A DNA stretch of 64,000 nt. Origin: Peteryoungia rhizophila (GTDB taxonomy: Bacteria > Pseudomonadota > Alphaproteobacteria > Rhizobiales > Rhizobiaceae). The notes beneath the pieces are model-generated. The model saw only the letters and a program-made list of their open reading frames with translations. It was not told the origin of the DNA and did no database searches. Below, one piece after another: positions 55,752 through 64,000 of the stretch (position 1 is the first letter of the stretch; each line of letters opens with the position of its first letter). Where the stretch lies: NCBI RefSeq assembly GCF_004912145.1, contig NZ_STGT01000006.1:1-64000 (forward strand). The letters run 5' to 3'. A program made the position numbers and the translations under genes.

Positions 55752-57140
55752 ATGAGCCAGTACGATTATGACCTCTTCGTCATCGGCGGCGGCTCAGGCG
55801 GGGTCCGCGCCGCGCGCGTGGCGGCTTCGCTCGGCAAGAAGGTGGCGATCGCGGAAGAATACCGTTTCGGCGGAACCTGCGTCATCAGAGGCTGTGTGCC
55901 GAAGAAACTGTTCGTCTATGCCTCGCAGTTCCACGAACATTTCGAGGACGCTGCCGGCTACGGCTGGACCGTGGGCAAGAGCTCGTTCGACTGGCCGTCG
56001 CTGATCGCCGCCAAGGACAAGGAAATCGACCGTCTGGAAGGCCTCTACCGCAAGGGGCTCGACGGCGCCGGTGTGGAGATCCTGGAGACGCGCGCCGAGC
56101 TCACAGGTCCGCATGGCATCCGACTGGTCAAGAGCGGCAGGCAAGTCACGGCCGAACGGATCATCGTTGCCGTTGGCGGTGCGCCGAACCCGCATGCGGC
56201 GCTGCCGGGATATGAGCATTGCATATCCTCCAATGAGGCCTTTCATCTCGAAACACTGCCGCGGTCGATCCTGATTGCGGGCGGCGGTTATATCGCGGTG
56301 GAATTCGCCAACATCTTCCACGGGCTGGGTGTCGAGACGACCTTGATCTATCGCGGGGCGGAGATCCTCAGCCGCTTCGATCAGGACATGCGCCGTGGGT
56401 TGCACGAGGCCATGGTGGCCAAGGGTATCCGCATCCTTTGCCACGACCATGTTCAGAAGGTGTCGAAGTCAGCTGCGGGCAATCTCGACGTCGAGACGAT
56501 CAACAACGGCCGTCTGGTCGTCGAGCAGGTCATGCTGGCGCTCGGTCGCGACCCGAACACCACAGGGCTCGGGCTCGAAGCCGCGGGCGTCGAGACGAAC
56601 GAACGTGGTGCGATCGTGGTCGATCAGTATTCTCGCACGAACGTGCCGAGCATTTTCGCGCTCGGTGACGTGACTGATCGCGTGCAGCTCACGCCTGTCG
56701 CGATCCACGAGGCGATGTGTTTTATCGAGACGGAGTTCAAGAACAACCCGACTTCGCCGGACCACGAACTGATCGCGACGGCGGTCTTCTCGCAGCCGGA
56801 GATCGGCACGGTCGGCCTTTCCGAAGAGGCCGCCGCGAAGAAATTCGAGGAGATCGAGGTCTATCGCGCGCAGTTCCGGCCGATGAAGGCGACCCTCTCG
56901 GGCCGGGCGGAAAAGATGATCATGAAGCTGATCGTCAATGCTGCCGACCGCAAGGTCGTCGGTGCCCATATCCTCGGCCATGACGCCGGCGAAATGGCCC
57001 AGTTGCTCGGGATCACGCTGAAGGCCGGCTGCACCAAGGATGACTTCGACCGCACCATGGCCGTCCATCCGACGGCTGCGGAAGAACTGGTGACCATGTA
57101 CAATCCGAGCTACCGGGTGCGGAACGGAGAGCGGGTCTGA
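55752..57140 (+). CDS. gor: Glutathione-disulfide reductase
   Basis: A 462-residue flavoenzyme that keeps glutathione reduced with NADPH. FAD binding GGGSGGVRAARVA is at the N terminus, the redox-active disulfide is GGTCVIRGCVPKK (Cys43 and Cys48), the NADPH fold has GGGYIAVEFANIF, FALGDVTDRVQLTPVA binds FAD, and HPTAAEE near the C terminus carries the catalytic His. It is a close fit to alphaproteobacterial Gor. AAGGAG precedes the ATG by 5 bases. Confidence 0.95.
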   Translation: MSQYDYDLFVIGGGSGGVRAARVAASLGKKVAIAEEYRFGGTCVIRGCVPKKLFVYASQFHEHFEDAAGYGWTVGKSSFDWPSLIAAKDKEIDRLEGLYRKGLDGAGVEILETRAELTGPHGIRLVKSGRQVTAERIIVAVGGAPNPHAALPGYEHCISSNEAFHLETLPRSILIAGGGYIAVEFANIFHGLGVETTLIYRGAEILSRFDQDMRRGLHEAMVAKGIRILCHDHVQKVSKSAAGNLDVETINNGRLVVEQVMLALGRDPNTTGLGLEAAGVETNERGAIVVDQYSRTNVPSIFALGDVTDRVQLTPVAIHEAMCFIETEFKNNPTSPDHELIATAVFSQPEIGTVGLSEEAAAKKFEEIEVYRAQFRPMKATLSGRAEKMIMKLIVNAADRKVVGAHILGHDAGEMAQLLGITLKAGCTKDDFDRTMAVHPTAAEELVTMYNPSYRVRNGERV

Positions 57141-57210
57141 CCCGCCACCGTGTTACCGGTCGACACGCGCGATTGCAGGCGGGCCTCGGGTGAAGGTCCG
57201 CCGACTGCAC

Positions 57211-57339
57211 TCAGAATTTCGAGATGAGATCCAGACCCAGAACCGGTGCCGAAAGTGCCGCGAGTGTCAGCAGCGAGAGCAGGCAGATACGGAGCCTGCG
57301 GTTTTTGCGGGTTTGTACGCCAGTCCAATCATACGCCAT
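57211..57339 (-). CDS. Small membrane protein (42 residues)
   Basis: This short gene runs on the minus strand from ATG 57339 to TGA 57211. The product has a polar, basic N-terminal half (MAYDWTGVQTRKNRRLR) and one hydrophobic helix (ICLLSLLTLAALSAPVLGL), ending LISKF, the pattern of a single-pass membrane peptide with the basic end inside. GAGG lies 8 bases before the start, and a hairpin lies 22 bases upstream. I do not know the family. It sits between gor and a hydrolase gene with no other gene covering it. Confidence 0.55.
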   Translation of the reverse strand: MAYDWTGVQTRKNRRLRICLLSLLTLAALSAPVLGLDLISKF

Positions 57340-57361
57340 CACACGATCCTCATGATCAACG

Positions 57362-57384
57362 CGGGAAGTCTGAAACACTTCCCG
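57362..57384 (-). promoter_or_regulatory. Hairpin upstream of the small membrane-protein gene
   Basis: CGGGAAGT (57362-57369) and ACTTCCCG (57377-57384) form a perfect 8-bp stem with a 7-base loop. If the small gene is transcribed from further upstream, this lies in its leader just before the ribosome site and could control translation. Confidence 0.5.
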
Positions 57385-57592
57385 AACACAACGCTACGCC
57401 CCCATGGATCGAGGTAGAGGGCGAGGCTTGCGCGGAGCTTGCCTTTGGCCGGCGCGGACAAACGCCGCTCATGAGCGAGGTGTGTCTGCAGCATCATGCT
57501 GTCACGTAGCGTCTGCTTTGCAAGGCAATGCTGAAGGGTGGCCGGATTGCGGGCTGTGAATTGTGTGGGTAACCGTGGTGCAGTGCGGTAGG

Positions 57593-58453
57593 TCAGGTCT
57601 GCTTGATCCAGTCGATCGCGGGTTCCCACAGCGTATCCCGGAAGGCCGAGCGGAAGAAACCCAAATGGCCGACGGGCCCGCCGGCCTCGGTCGGAGACAT
57701 CCAGCGGATTTCCGTCGGCGCGCGGGTGTAGTATTTCAGCAGGGCATGCTGTGCCTTCGGCGTGCCCCAGGGATCGTCGGTCAGACCGATGGCGAGAATA
57801 GGCGTTTCGACCTCTGCAAAACGGCGGGCTGCATCCATCGTCGGATCGGCGAAGAAGTAGTCGGGATGCCGGCCCCATCGCGCCCATTCGCGAAAGACAC
57901 TGCCGGGCAAGGTTTGACCGAGGCCTATCCGGCCGGGCACCTTGCCGAGCAAGGCAGCGAGCGGCACGCCGACGAGGTTCATCTGGCTGAAGACGCGGAA
58001 ACGCGGTTTTGTATTGCCCCAATATCCGGTCATGGTTGCCACCATCAGGTAGCGGGAAAAACGATCGGATCGGCCTCCCAGCGCAAGAACCTGGCCGCCG
58101 AAGGATTGCCCGATGCCCACCATGCGGTGATCCGGAGCTTCCTGTTCCAGCCGGTGAAGGGCGGCCGGCATGTCGAAATGTGCCCAGTCGCGCATCAGGA
58201 GTGGCCGCTTCCAGGACCGCGGCGCCTGGGAGGCTGCAACGCCGCGATAGTCATAGATGAGCGCGGCCCGGAAACCATGCTGCGCCACGAGATGCTCTGC
58301 GAATTTGGAGTAGAAGCCGCGCGGCACCGCGGCAGCCGATGAAATCAGGGCGAGGGGGCCATCGCCCGAGCCGCGCATAAGCGTGCCATGCAGAGGAAAG
58401 CGGTCCGCCGCCTCGAAGGTGATTTCCAATCGTTCTACGTGTGGCAGTGTCAT
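57593..58453 (-). CDS. Alpha/beta hydrolase (COG4757-like)
   Basis: A 286-residue hydrolase. The segment LALISSAAAVPRGFYSKFAEHL, YDYRGVAASQ, the nucleophile elbow GIGQSFGGQVLAL, the acid in GLTDDPWGTP and the His in VGHLGFF follow the order of the fold. The GQSFG elbow and the length match a group of predicted hydrolases without known substrate. ATG 58453 with GGGAGG upstream is chosen; the open frame extends 46 residues further without support. Confidence 0.85.
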   Translation of the reverse strand: MTLPHVERLEITFEAADRFPLHGTLMRGSGDGPLALISSAAAVPRGFYSKFAEHLVAQHGFRAALIYDYRGVAASQAPRSWKRPLLMRDWAHFDMPAALHRLEQEAPDHRMVGIGQSFGGQVLALGGRSDRFSRYLMVATMTGYWGNTKPRFRVFSQMNLVGVPLAALLGKVPGRIGLGQTLPGSVFREWARWGRHPDYFFADPTMDAARRFAEVETPILAIGLTDDPWGTPKAQHALLKYYTRAPTEIRWMSPTEAGGPVGHLGFFRSAFRDTLWEPAIDWIKQT

Positions 58454-58696
58454 TCCTAACCTCCCGTTTAGGATCGCAGCGCTCAGATTACGTTTACGTG
58501 CAGGTAAATTCAACAGCCGGTTGGAAACACGCGAGGCGAAGCCTCTGTCCAACCGACACATTCTTCGTCTTTGCTGGAGGTTCATGACCATCCAAAGGGC
58601 CTAAACTACGCCTTTCCAAGCGATGATTAACCGTTTATAAGCCCCCATCCGATGCGGCCGGGAGGTTGCCGCAACTAGTTGAGACAGGTGACGACG

Positions 58697-60073
58697 ATGG
58701 CGCAGAATTGGACCCCGAGCAGCTGGAGACAGAAGCCGATCAAGCAGGTTCCGGCCTATCCGGACCTCGACGTATTGAAGGCAGCCGAGCAGCAGCTTTC
58801 GACCTATCCGCCGCTGGTTTTTGCGGGCGAGGCGCGCCGCCTGAAGAAGTCGCTTGCCCAGGTCGCAGAAGGCGAGGCCTTCCTGCTACAGGGCGGTGAC
58901 TGCGCCGAGAGCTTCGCCGAGCATGGTGCCGACAACATCCGCGACTTCTTCCGTGCCTTCCTGCAGATGGCCGTCGTCCTGACGTTTGGCGCGCAGCTCC
59001 CCGTCGTGAAGGTCGGGCGCATCGCCGGCCAGTTCGCCAAGCCCCGCTCTTCCGACATGGAAAAGATTGGTGACGTCGAGCTGCCGAGCTACCGTGGCGA
59101 CATCATCAACGGTATCGAATTCACCGAAGACGCGCGGATCCCGAATCCGGAACGCCAGCTGATGGCCTATCGCCAGTCGGCCGCGACCTTGAACCTGCTG
59201 CGCGCCTTCGCCATGGGTGGTTATGCCAACCTGGAAAACGTGCACCAGTGGATGCTCGGTTTCATCAAGGATAGCCCGCAGGCCGAGCGCTACCGCAAGC
59301 TCGCCGACCGCATTTCCGAAACCATGGACTTCATGAAGGCCGTGGGTATTACCTCGGAGAACAATCCGAGCCTGCGCGAGACCGATTTCTTCACCAGCCA
59401 TGAAGCTCTGCTTCTCGGTTATGAAGAAGCACTGACGCGTGTGGATTCGACCTCTGGCGACTGGTACGCGACCTCCGGCCACATGATCTGGATCGGTGAC
59501 CGCACGCGCCAGGCGGACCATGCGCATCTCGAATACTGCCGCGGGATCAAGAACCCGATCGGTCTGAAGTGTGGCCCTTCGCTGCAGGCGGACGACCTGT
59601 TGAACCTCATCGACATCCTCAACCCGCAGAACGAAGCCGGTCGCTTGACGCTGATCTGCCGCTTCGGCCACGACAAGGTCGCCGAGCACCTGCCGCGTCT
59701 CATTCGCGCCGTCGAGCGCGAAGGCCGCAAGGTCGTGTGGTCCTGTGATCCGATGCATGGCAACACGATCACGCTCAACAACTACAAGACCCGTCCGTTC
59801 GAGCGGATCCTGTCGGAAGTCGAGAGCTTCTTCCAGATTCACCGTGCCGAAGGCTCGCATCCGGGCGGCATCCACATCGAGATGACGGGCAAGGATGTGA
59901 CCGAGTGCACCGGCGGCGCGCGCGCCGTGACCGGCAACGATCTCGGCGATCGTTACCACACCCATTGCGATCCGCGTCTCAATGCCGACCAGGCACTCGA
60001 ACTCGCCTTCCTGCTCGCCGAGCGGATGAAGAGCGGCCGCGACGAGAAGCGCATGATGGTTGCCAACGGCTGA
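58697..60073 (+). CDS. aroG: 3-deoxy-7-phosphoheptulonate synthase, class II
   Basis: The first enzyme of aromatic amino acid synthesis, condensing phosphoenolpyruvate with erythrose 4-phosphate. This 458-residue protein is the class II (plant/AroA-II) form: [39 protein letters not shown], and C-terminal [18 protein letters not shown] with [15 protein letters not shown]. Cysteine, His, Glu and Asp residues of the metal site are present. ATG 58697 with AGGTGA 6 bases upstream is chosen. A long terminator stem follows. Confidence 0.95.
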   Translation: MAQNWTPSSWRQKPIKQVPAYPDLDVLKAAEQQLSTYPPLVFAGEARRLKKSLAQVAEGEAFLLQGGDCAESFAEHGADNIRDFFRAFLQMAVVLTFGAQLPVVKVGRIAGQFAKPRSSDMEKIGDVELPSYRGDIINGIEFTEDARIPNPERQLMAYRQSAATLNLLRAFAMGGYANLENVHQWMLGFIKDSPQAERYRKLADRISETMDFMKAVGITSENNPSLRETDFFTSHEALLLGYEEALTRVDSTSGDWYATSGHMIWIGDRTRQADHAHLEYCRGIKNPIGLKCGPSLQADDLLNLIDILNPQNEAGRLTLICRFGHDKVAEHLPRLIRAVEREGRKVVWSCDPMHGNTITLNNYKTRPFERILSEVESFFQIHRAEGSHPGGIHIEMTGKDVTECTGGARAVTGNDLGDRYHTHCDPRLNADQALELAFLLAERMKSGRDEKRMMVANG

Positions 60074-60102
60074 AACATAAGTTCAGCATTCCGAGTTTGA
60101 CG

Positions 60103-60140
60103 ACCGGGCGGGCTTCAACGAAGCTCGCCCGGTTCTCGTT
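60103..60140 (+). terminator. Long-stem terminator of the DAHP synthase gene
   Basis: Arms at 60103-60116 and 60120-60133 pair over 14 bases with one G-T wobble and a 3-base loop, followed by a modest T-rich run. Confidence 0.82.
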
Positions 60141-60152
60141 TCGGAGGTGAGC

Positions 60153-60551
60153 ATGACGGAAGACAAGATAGGACGCTGCCTGTGTGGTGCGGTGACGATC
60201 ACGGTTCGGGGCAAACTCGGGCCGGTCAGCTATTGCCACTGCACGCAATGCCGGCGGCAGACCGGCCTTTACTACGCCACAACGGATGCTGCCCTGAGCG
60301 AGATCGAGATCACCGGGCGCGACAGGATCGGGGCCTACAGGGCGAGCCCCGACGCCGAGCGGGCCTTCTGCCGCGACTGCGGCTCACCGCTCTACTGGAA
60401 GGCGGATGGCGAGCCGCGGATTTCGCTGATGGCCGGGCTCTTTCCCAATTCGACGGGATTGAAGGGTGGTTACCACATCTATTGCGCCGACAAGGGCGAC
60501 TTCTACGAGATCAATGACGGCTTGCCGCAATATTCGGCCAGCAGCAGTTGA
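60153..60551 (+). CDS. GFA family protein (zinc-binding, CENP-V/GFA fold)
   Basis: A 132-residue protein of the glutathione-dependent formaldehyde-activating family. The zinc ligands are visible: CLCG near the N terminus, YCHCTQCRR, and FCRDCGSP. Most members are not true formaldehyde enzymes and their substrates are unknown. ATG 60153 follows GGAGG at 5 bases. It is convergent with the winged-helix gene, 6 bases away. Confidence 0.9.
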   Translation: MTEDKIGRCLCGAVTITVRGKLGPVSYCHCTQCRRQTGLYYATTDAALSEIEITGRDRIGAYRASPDAERAFCRDCGSPLYWKADGEPRISLMAGLFPNSTGLKGGYHIYCADKGDFYEINDGLPQYSASSS

Positions 60552-60557
60552 TGCGCT

Positions 60558-61448
60558 TTACGCGGCGGCCGCTTCTTCCGTCTTGATGCCCAGCTGTGCC
60601 AGCGCCTGATGGTAGGATCGGTCGATGGCGGCGAATTTGGCGGATTGCCAAGTGAAATAGTCTTCGACAAAGCTGATGGAGAGCAGCAGTTCGCCTCGGC
60701 GACGCGGTTGCTCCCAAGAGAGCAGGCCGTCTGTTTCGGCCTTCTTGAACATGCGTTTCAGGTTTGTCGTGGAGACCTGATAGGTCTCGCTGAGCTCTAC
60801 CAGCGTCACGGGTCCGCAGGAGATGGTGGGTGCGGTGCGGTTCACATCGTCGAGGCGCGCGAAGAGGTCGTGGAGGATGATGCCGCCGAGATCGGACCAG
60901 AGGAAATGGCCGATCGATTCCGGTGGTTCCAGCCAGAGGGGATCCGATACCATGATGTCGGCGCCGATGGGCTGAGCGATCAGGAAGATCCTCTCCTCGG
61001 CCAGCGACGTCATTTCGCGATTGCCGCCATCGAGGCGGTCGAGGCAGGCGAGGTGGCCGTTGAACCAGCTGCGCAGTCCATTGAGGCTGAGTTTCGTCGG
61101 CTCCAGAACGCGGACCCGCTTGTCCGGCACGTCTGGCACGTCCCGCAGGAACTTGTAGGCGACCAGTTCGCTGAGGTAAGCCGTGGCAGTATTGCGACTG
61201 GCAGCGCCCAGACGCATTACGGTCTCAACGAAGCGCGTTGCCGTCAGCCCGGACAGCGGATCCTTATCGGTCCGGCGAAGGGCCAGCGCGAAGACTGACT
61301 GCGTCATCAGCCACTTGCGGTGGGAAGCCTTGAGGCGGGACATGCGCGGGGTCCGCATGTGGATGCCGATGAGATGCTGCGCGATCTGCTTCTCGATGGC
61401 TGGAAAAAGGGGATGTGCTGCAATATCAGCACGCTTCATCATCGGCAT
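60558..61448 (-). CDS. Putative winged-helix DNA-binding protein
   Basis: About 296 residues. Two segments look like helix-turn-helix units: SGLTATRFVETVMRLGAASR and NTATAYLSELVAYKFL (about 65-100), and LVELSETYQVSTTNLKRMFKKAETDGLL (core VSTTNLKRMFK, about 230-260). The middle is hydrophobic and may bind a ligand or partner. I do not recognise a named family; a transcriptional regulator is the most likely role. The start is uncertain: ATG 61448 is used, ATG 61481 is possible, and neither has a strong ribosome site. Confidence 0.68.
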   Translation of the reverse strand: MPMMKRADIAAHPLFPAIEKQIAQHLIGIHMRTPRMSRLKASHRKWLMTQSVFALALRRTDKDPLSGLTATRFVETVMRLGAASRNTATAYLSELVAYKFLRDVPDVPDKRVRVLEPTKLSLNGLRSWFNGHLACLDRLDGGNREMTSLAEERIFLIAQPIGADIMVSDPLWLEPPESIGHFLWSDLGGIILHDLFARLDDVNRTAPTISCGPVTLVELSETYQVSTTNLKRMFKKAETDGLLSWEQPRRRGELLLSISFVEDYFTWQSAKFAAIDRSYHQALAQLGIKTEEAAAA

Positions 61449-61652
61449 GGCAATAGCTCGGCTCAAAACTTCCAATGTCATCAAGGACTTCGGCCAACTG
61501 ATCGGCGGCGCCAAGAACAGTTGCAGTAAATACCGTCAAGCGGTTCGAAAGGGTGAACAAAAAAAGTCTACGCCAAATATGGGGAGGGCTGCAATAGCAC
61601 AGGCCCGCCAAAAACATGTTTATGGATAATCGTGATCGGAAGCCGCGGCTGC

Positions 61653-63590
61653 TCAGCTGCTGGGTTCAGCCTGCAGACGGTTGGCCTGTTCGGGGAAGAA
61701 GTTCTGCATTCCGTATCCCTCGCCGAACATGACATCGTGCTGCAGCAGCCGGTAGTCGCGGATCAGAGGGTCGACCCGGCCGGACAGCGCCCAGTCGGCC
61801 TCAGCCTTGTTGTTGCGACCGATGAGTTGATGCCGGTCGATGACCGAATAGCGTTCTGCGACCCGACCCAGCATGCCCGTATAATAGGGATGGCGATAGC
61901 CGGCCATGCGGACGATGTAGTAGGGCAGCTGCGAAGGGCTCACAGAGCCAATGTCCTTCTGTACGCCACGTTTGGACGACCAGACGACGAGCGGCGTCTC
62001 GTGCTCGCGCTTCATGGTCTCAACAGATGCCTTGCGCGTCGCGACTACGTTGGCCATGTAGCCGCTCTCGGTGTAGACGGTATGCAACGGTGGCAGGTGG
62101 TCCCCAAAGACGACGATGATCGTCTCGCGACGCCGCTTTTTTGCCCAGTCCATCAGTGCCTTCAGGCTGTGATCGGCTTCCTTCACGCCCTGCGAATAGG
62201 TCGCGAGTGCATTGGCATTGGCGTCCGAGAGTGTCGGCGCATCCACCTCGATGGTGTTCTTTACGTAGCGGTTGCGCTCGTAGGGACCATGACCTTGCAA
62301 GGTGACGGCAAAGAAGAAGAACGGTTCCTCCGTATTGTCCGCTTCGTTGATGATGTAGCGGGTCAGCGACTCGTCGGAGGCAAAGATGCCGCGCTTGTCC
62401 ATGGCCGGCATGTTCTCCTCGGAGTGGAACTCGCGGAAGCCGAGCGATTGATAGACATTGGTGCGGTTCCAGAACCAGCCCTGGAAGGGGTGGAAAGCCT
62501 TGGTCACATAGCCCTTGGACTCAAAGAAGGTTGCCAGCGACGGGACCGGACGGCGGATGTATTGCTGATAGGGAATGCTGCCATAGGGCAGGAAGGCATT
62601 CGAGAAGCCGGTCAGTGCCTCGAACTCGACATTTGCGGTCATGCCACCGAATTCGGGCGAGAAGACCTGCCCGGACCGAGCGGCGCGGATTGTCGGCATG
62701 GGGTCGGCCGAGTAGCGGATGCTGCTCATCTTGGTCGGATCCCAGAGCGACTCGCTCATCACCACGATCACGTCGGCTTGGCGTCCTGAGAAGAAGGAGG
62801 CGGGCAGGAGGTCGGTCTGCAGATCGGTGATCGCGACATTGCTGTAGCCAGCAGGTGCGCTGATGGTCGCCATCGGCACATTGAAGATGAATGCCAGCAG
62901 GAAGCCGTTGTGCCGGTAGTTTTCCTTCTGGTCCCACATCATCGGCACGATGTTGAGGCGATCGCGGATGGCGGAAAAGGCCATAGGGTCCATCAGTGAA
63001 ATGAACCCGGCGAGCAGGGGAAAGGAGAGGGCAAGACGCAAACCCCGGCCCGTGAGGTTCAGGCGCGGGAAGATCTTGCGGCTCTTCCAGATCAGCGCCA
63101 CAAAACCCACGCAGAAAACGAGGCTGCCGGCGGCCAGGGCAACAGCTTTCATGGGTTCGGCCGCAACCATCGCCGGCAGAAGCTGCATGATTTGGCGGCC
63201 GAACAGAAGGTCGCTCGGGAAAAGCGGGTCCGACAGGAAAAGCTGCTTCTGTCCCGAGAAGAAAGCGGGCAATAGAGCCAGAGGCGCGACAAAGAGTGCC
63301 GACTGATAGGCCTTGCCGAAGATGGCGTCAGCAAAGACCAGGATCAGAAACGTTATGCCCACCGCCACGAGGCCAGGACGGCTCGATGAGGTCATATACT
63401 CGACCACGTCGACCATTGTGCCGCGTGCGAGGACTTCACTCACAGCGACGATCGCAGCCGCGATCAGCGCTGTGTTGATCGACTGGACGAGCAGTTGAAC
63501 AGCCCAAGAGGTGCCGAAGTCCCGTTCGCGGGTCGCGCCAAAGGCGTTGAATATGTTCGCGACAAGCGATTTCGGGTTGGTCTGGACCAC
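61653..63590 (-). CDS. LTA synthase / sulfatase-family phosphoglycerol transferase
   Basis: A 645-residue inner-membrane protein with about five N-terminal helices (to about 210) and a periplasmic alkaline-phosphatase-fold domain. DVIVVMSESLWDP supplies the metal Glu280, GGMTANVEFEALTGFSNAF the nucleophile Thr318, FHPFQGWFWNR and FGDHLPPLHTVY the other metal ligands. Gram-negative members such as OpgB and rhizobial Cgm proteins move phosphoglycerol from phosphatidylglycerol to periplasmic glucans; that is the likely job here, perhaps on cyclic beta-1,2-glucan. GTG 63590 with GGAG 6 bases upstream is chosen over ATG codons further upstream. Confidence 0.85.
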   Translation of the reverse strand: MVQTNPKSLVANIFNAFGATRERDFGTSWAVQLLVQSINTALIAAAIVAVSEVLARGTMVDVVEYMTSSSRPGLVAVGITFLILVFADAIFGKAYQSALFVAPLALLPAFFSGQKQLFLSDPLFPSDLLFGRQIMQLLPAMVAAEPMKAVALAAGSLVFCVGFVALIWKSRKIFPRLNLTGRGLRLALSFPLLAGFISLMDPMAFSAIRDRLNIVPMMWDQKENYRHNGFLLAFIFNVPMATISAPAGYSNVAITDLQTDLLPASFFSGRQADVIVVMSESLWDPTKMSSIRYSADPMPTIRAARSGQVFSPEFGGMTANVEFEALTGFSNAFLPYGSIPYQQYIRRPVPSLATFFESKGYVTKAFHPFQGWFWNRTNVYQSLGFREFHSEENMPAMDKRGIFASDESLTRYIINEADNTEEPFFFFAVTLQGHGPYERNRYVKNTIEVDAPTLSDANANALATYSQGVKEADHSLKALMDWAKKRRRETIIVVFGDHLPPLHTVYTESGYMANVVATRKASVETMKREHETPLVVWSSKRGVQKDIGSVSPSQLPYYIVRMAGYRHPYYTGMLGRVAERYSVIDRHQLIGRNNKAEADWALSGRVDPLIRDYRLLQHDVMFGEGYGMQNFFPEQANRLQAEPSS

Positions 63591-63612
63591 GTCGAACTCC
63601 AGGCAGGGGCAA

Positions 63613-63652
63613 GTGTCATGAAAGCTTCGCATAGGTGTCACACAAACGTCAT
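63613..63652 (+). promoter_or_regulatory. Pho-box-like repeats upstream of the phosphoglycerol transferase gene
   Basis: GTGTCAC (63635-63641) and ACGTCAT (63646-63652) are 7-mers separated by 4 bases, the spacing of PhoB sites, and GTGTCAT at 63613-63619 lies exactly two 11-base units upstream. Each matches the CTGTCAT consensus only in part. They face the plus strand, towards nadE and away from the transferase. Confidence 0.3.
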
Positions 63653-63789
63653 GAATGCTACATGAACCGCGGCGCAGAAAGCTTTGTTCCCACAATTCCA
63701 GGGGGATTGGTTAGCGGCAGTGCACATTGCGGAACACGGGACCGAGAAGCGGCGTTGCGATCCGATCGGCGAGGGGCTAAATCGGTGTC

Positions 63790-64000
63790 ATGAGCGAAGC
63801 AAAGAAGATCTCCGACGTCCTGCGTATCGCGGTGGCACAGTTCAATCCCGTTGTCGGTGATGTCACCGGCAATCTCGCCAAGGCGCGTGCAGCCCGGGCC
63901 GAGGCCGCCGGGCAGGGCGCGGACCTGCTGCTGCTGACGGAGCTCTTCATTTCGGGATATCCGCCGGAAGACCTCGTCTTGAAACCGGCCTTCCTCAGTA
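63790..64000 (+). CDS. nadE: NAD+ synthase, glutamine-dependent (5' end only)
   Basis: The first 70 codons of a gene cut by the window edge. The opening RIAVAQFNPVVGDVTGNLAKA and LLLLTELFISGYPPEDLVLK are those of the nitrilase-like glutaminase domain of long NadE proteins, with the catalytic Glu in LTELF. The full protein would add the ATP-dependent synthetase domain that amidates deamido-NAD. It is divergent from the phosphoglycerol transferase gene. Confidence 0.93.
   Translation, partial: MSEAKKISDVLRIAVAQFNPVVGDVTGNLAKARAARAEAAGQGADLLLLTELFISGYPPEDLVLKPAFLS

Noticed and set aside
57339-57494. A 52-codon frame just upstream of and overlapping the small membrane-protein gene
   Set aside because: There is no ribosome site before its ATG and its sequence is not protein-like. 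It is mentioned only as a possible leader in the finding on the small gene.

Overview
The window is a 64 kb piece of alphaproteobacterial chromosome, most likely Rhizobiaceae (Rhizobium, Agrobacterium or Sinorhizobium type). The pointers are protein families rather than a 16S gene: a short class I IlvC behind a TetR gene, a divergent hmuTUV / hmuQ-hutX heme locus, a class II (plant-like) DAHP synthase, a PdhS-like sensor kinase, the aerobic-type cobV/cobT pair, and Usg, DUF971, DUF1289 and DUF2059 family genes. Base composition is high in GC and even. There is no integrase, transposase, CRISPR array, prophage block or rRNA. Genes are dense, and many neighbours overlap by 4 bases (ATGA), so this reads as core or persistent genome and not an island.

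Layout. 0-7.5 kb: TetR regulator and ilvC, a membrane diguanylate cyclase, a PLP aminotransferase, and a run of EEP nuclease-like, Nudix and PhzF-like enzymes. 7.6-12 kb: tRNA-Lys(CTT), then heme import (hmuTUV) divergent from heme breakdown and handling (hmuQ, hutX). 12-19 kb: a large MscS channel, two adjacent double-receiver response regulators (the second ending in GGDEF), and a two-gene ABC-2 exporter. 19-26 kb: a membrane aspartic protease, DUF1289, cobV and cobT (lower loop of cobalamin), dgkA, a PdhS-like histidine kinase, a nuclease, a uracil-DNA glycosylase-like protein and an Lrp/AsnC regulator. 26-33 kb: a hydroxyacid dehydrogenase, an unrecognised membrane protein, a TPR-methyltransferase, DUF2270, Usg and an amino-acid ABC importer lacking an ATPase gene.

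33-46 kb: an OmpA-family protein with eight 48-bp tandem repeats, mobA/mobB, two exporters, a large chemoreceptor, moaA (with mobAB this gives two parts of molybdenum cofactor synthesis), DUF971, a MarR regulator divergent from an alpha/beta hydrolase, and a flavoprotein. 46-64 kb: a GGDEF protein, class I and class II fumarases flanking a degenerate GGDEF protein, an L,D-transpeptidase, gph, rpiA, DUF2059, glutathione reductase, a 42-residue membrane protein, a hydrolase, the DAHP synthase, a GFA-family protein, a winged-helix protein, an LTA-synthase-family phosphoglycerol transferase, and the 5' end of nadE running off the right edge.

No wholly new multi-gene system is evident. The best leads are the tandem double-receiver pair with a palindrome between its genes, the repeat-bearing OmpA protein, several clean palindromes at regulator genes (TetR, MarR, Lrp and the aminotransferase), a small membrane-protein gene behind a structured leader, paired DnaA-box sequences beside hmuV, and an unassigned 516-residue membrane protein. 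Signalling by cyclic di-GMP is prominent: four GGDEF-domain genes, one of them degenerate, and no EAL or HD-GYP gene.
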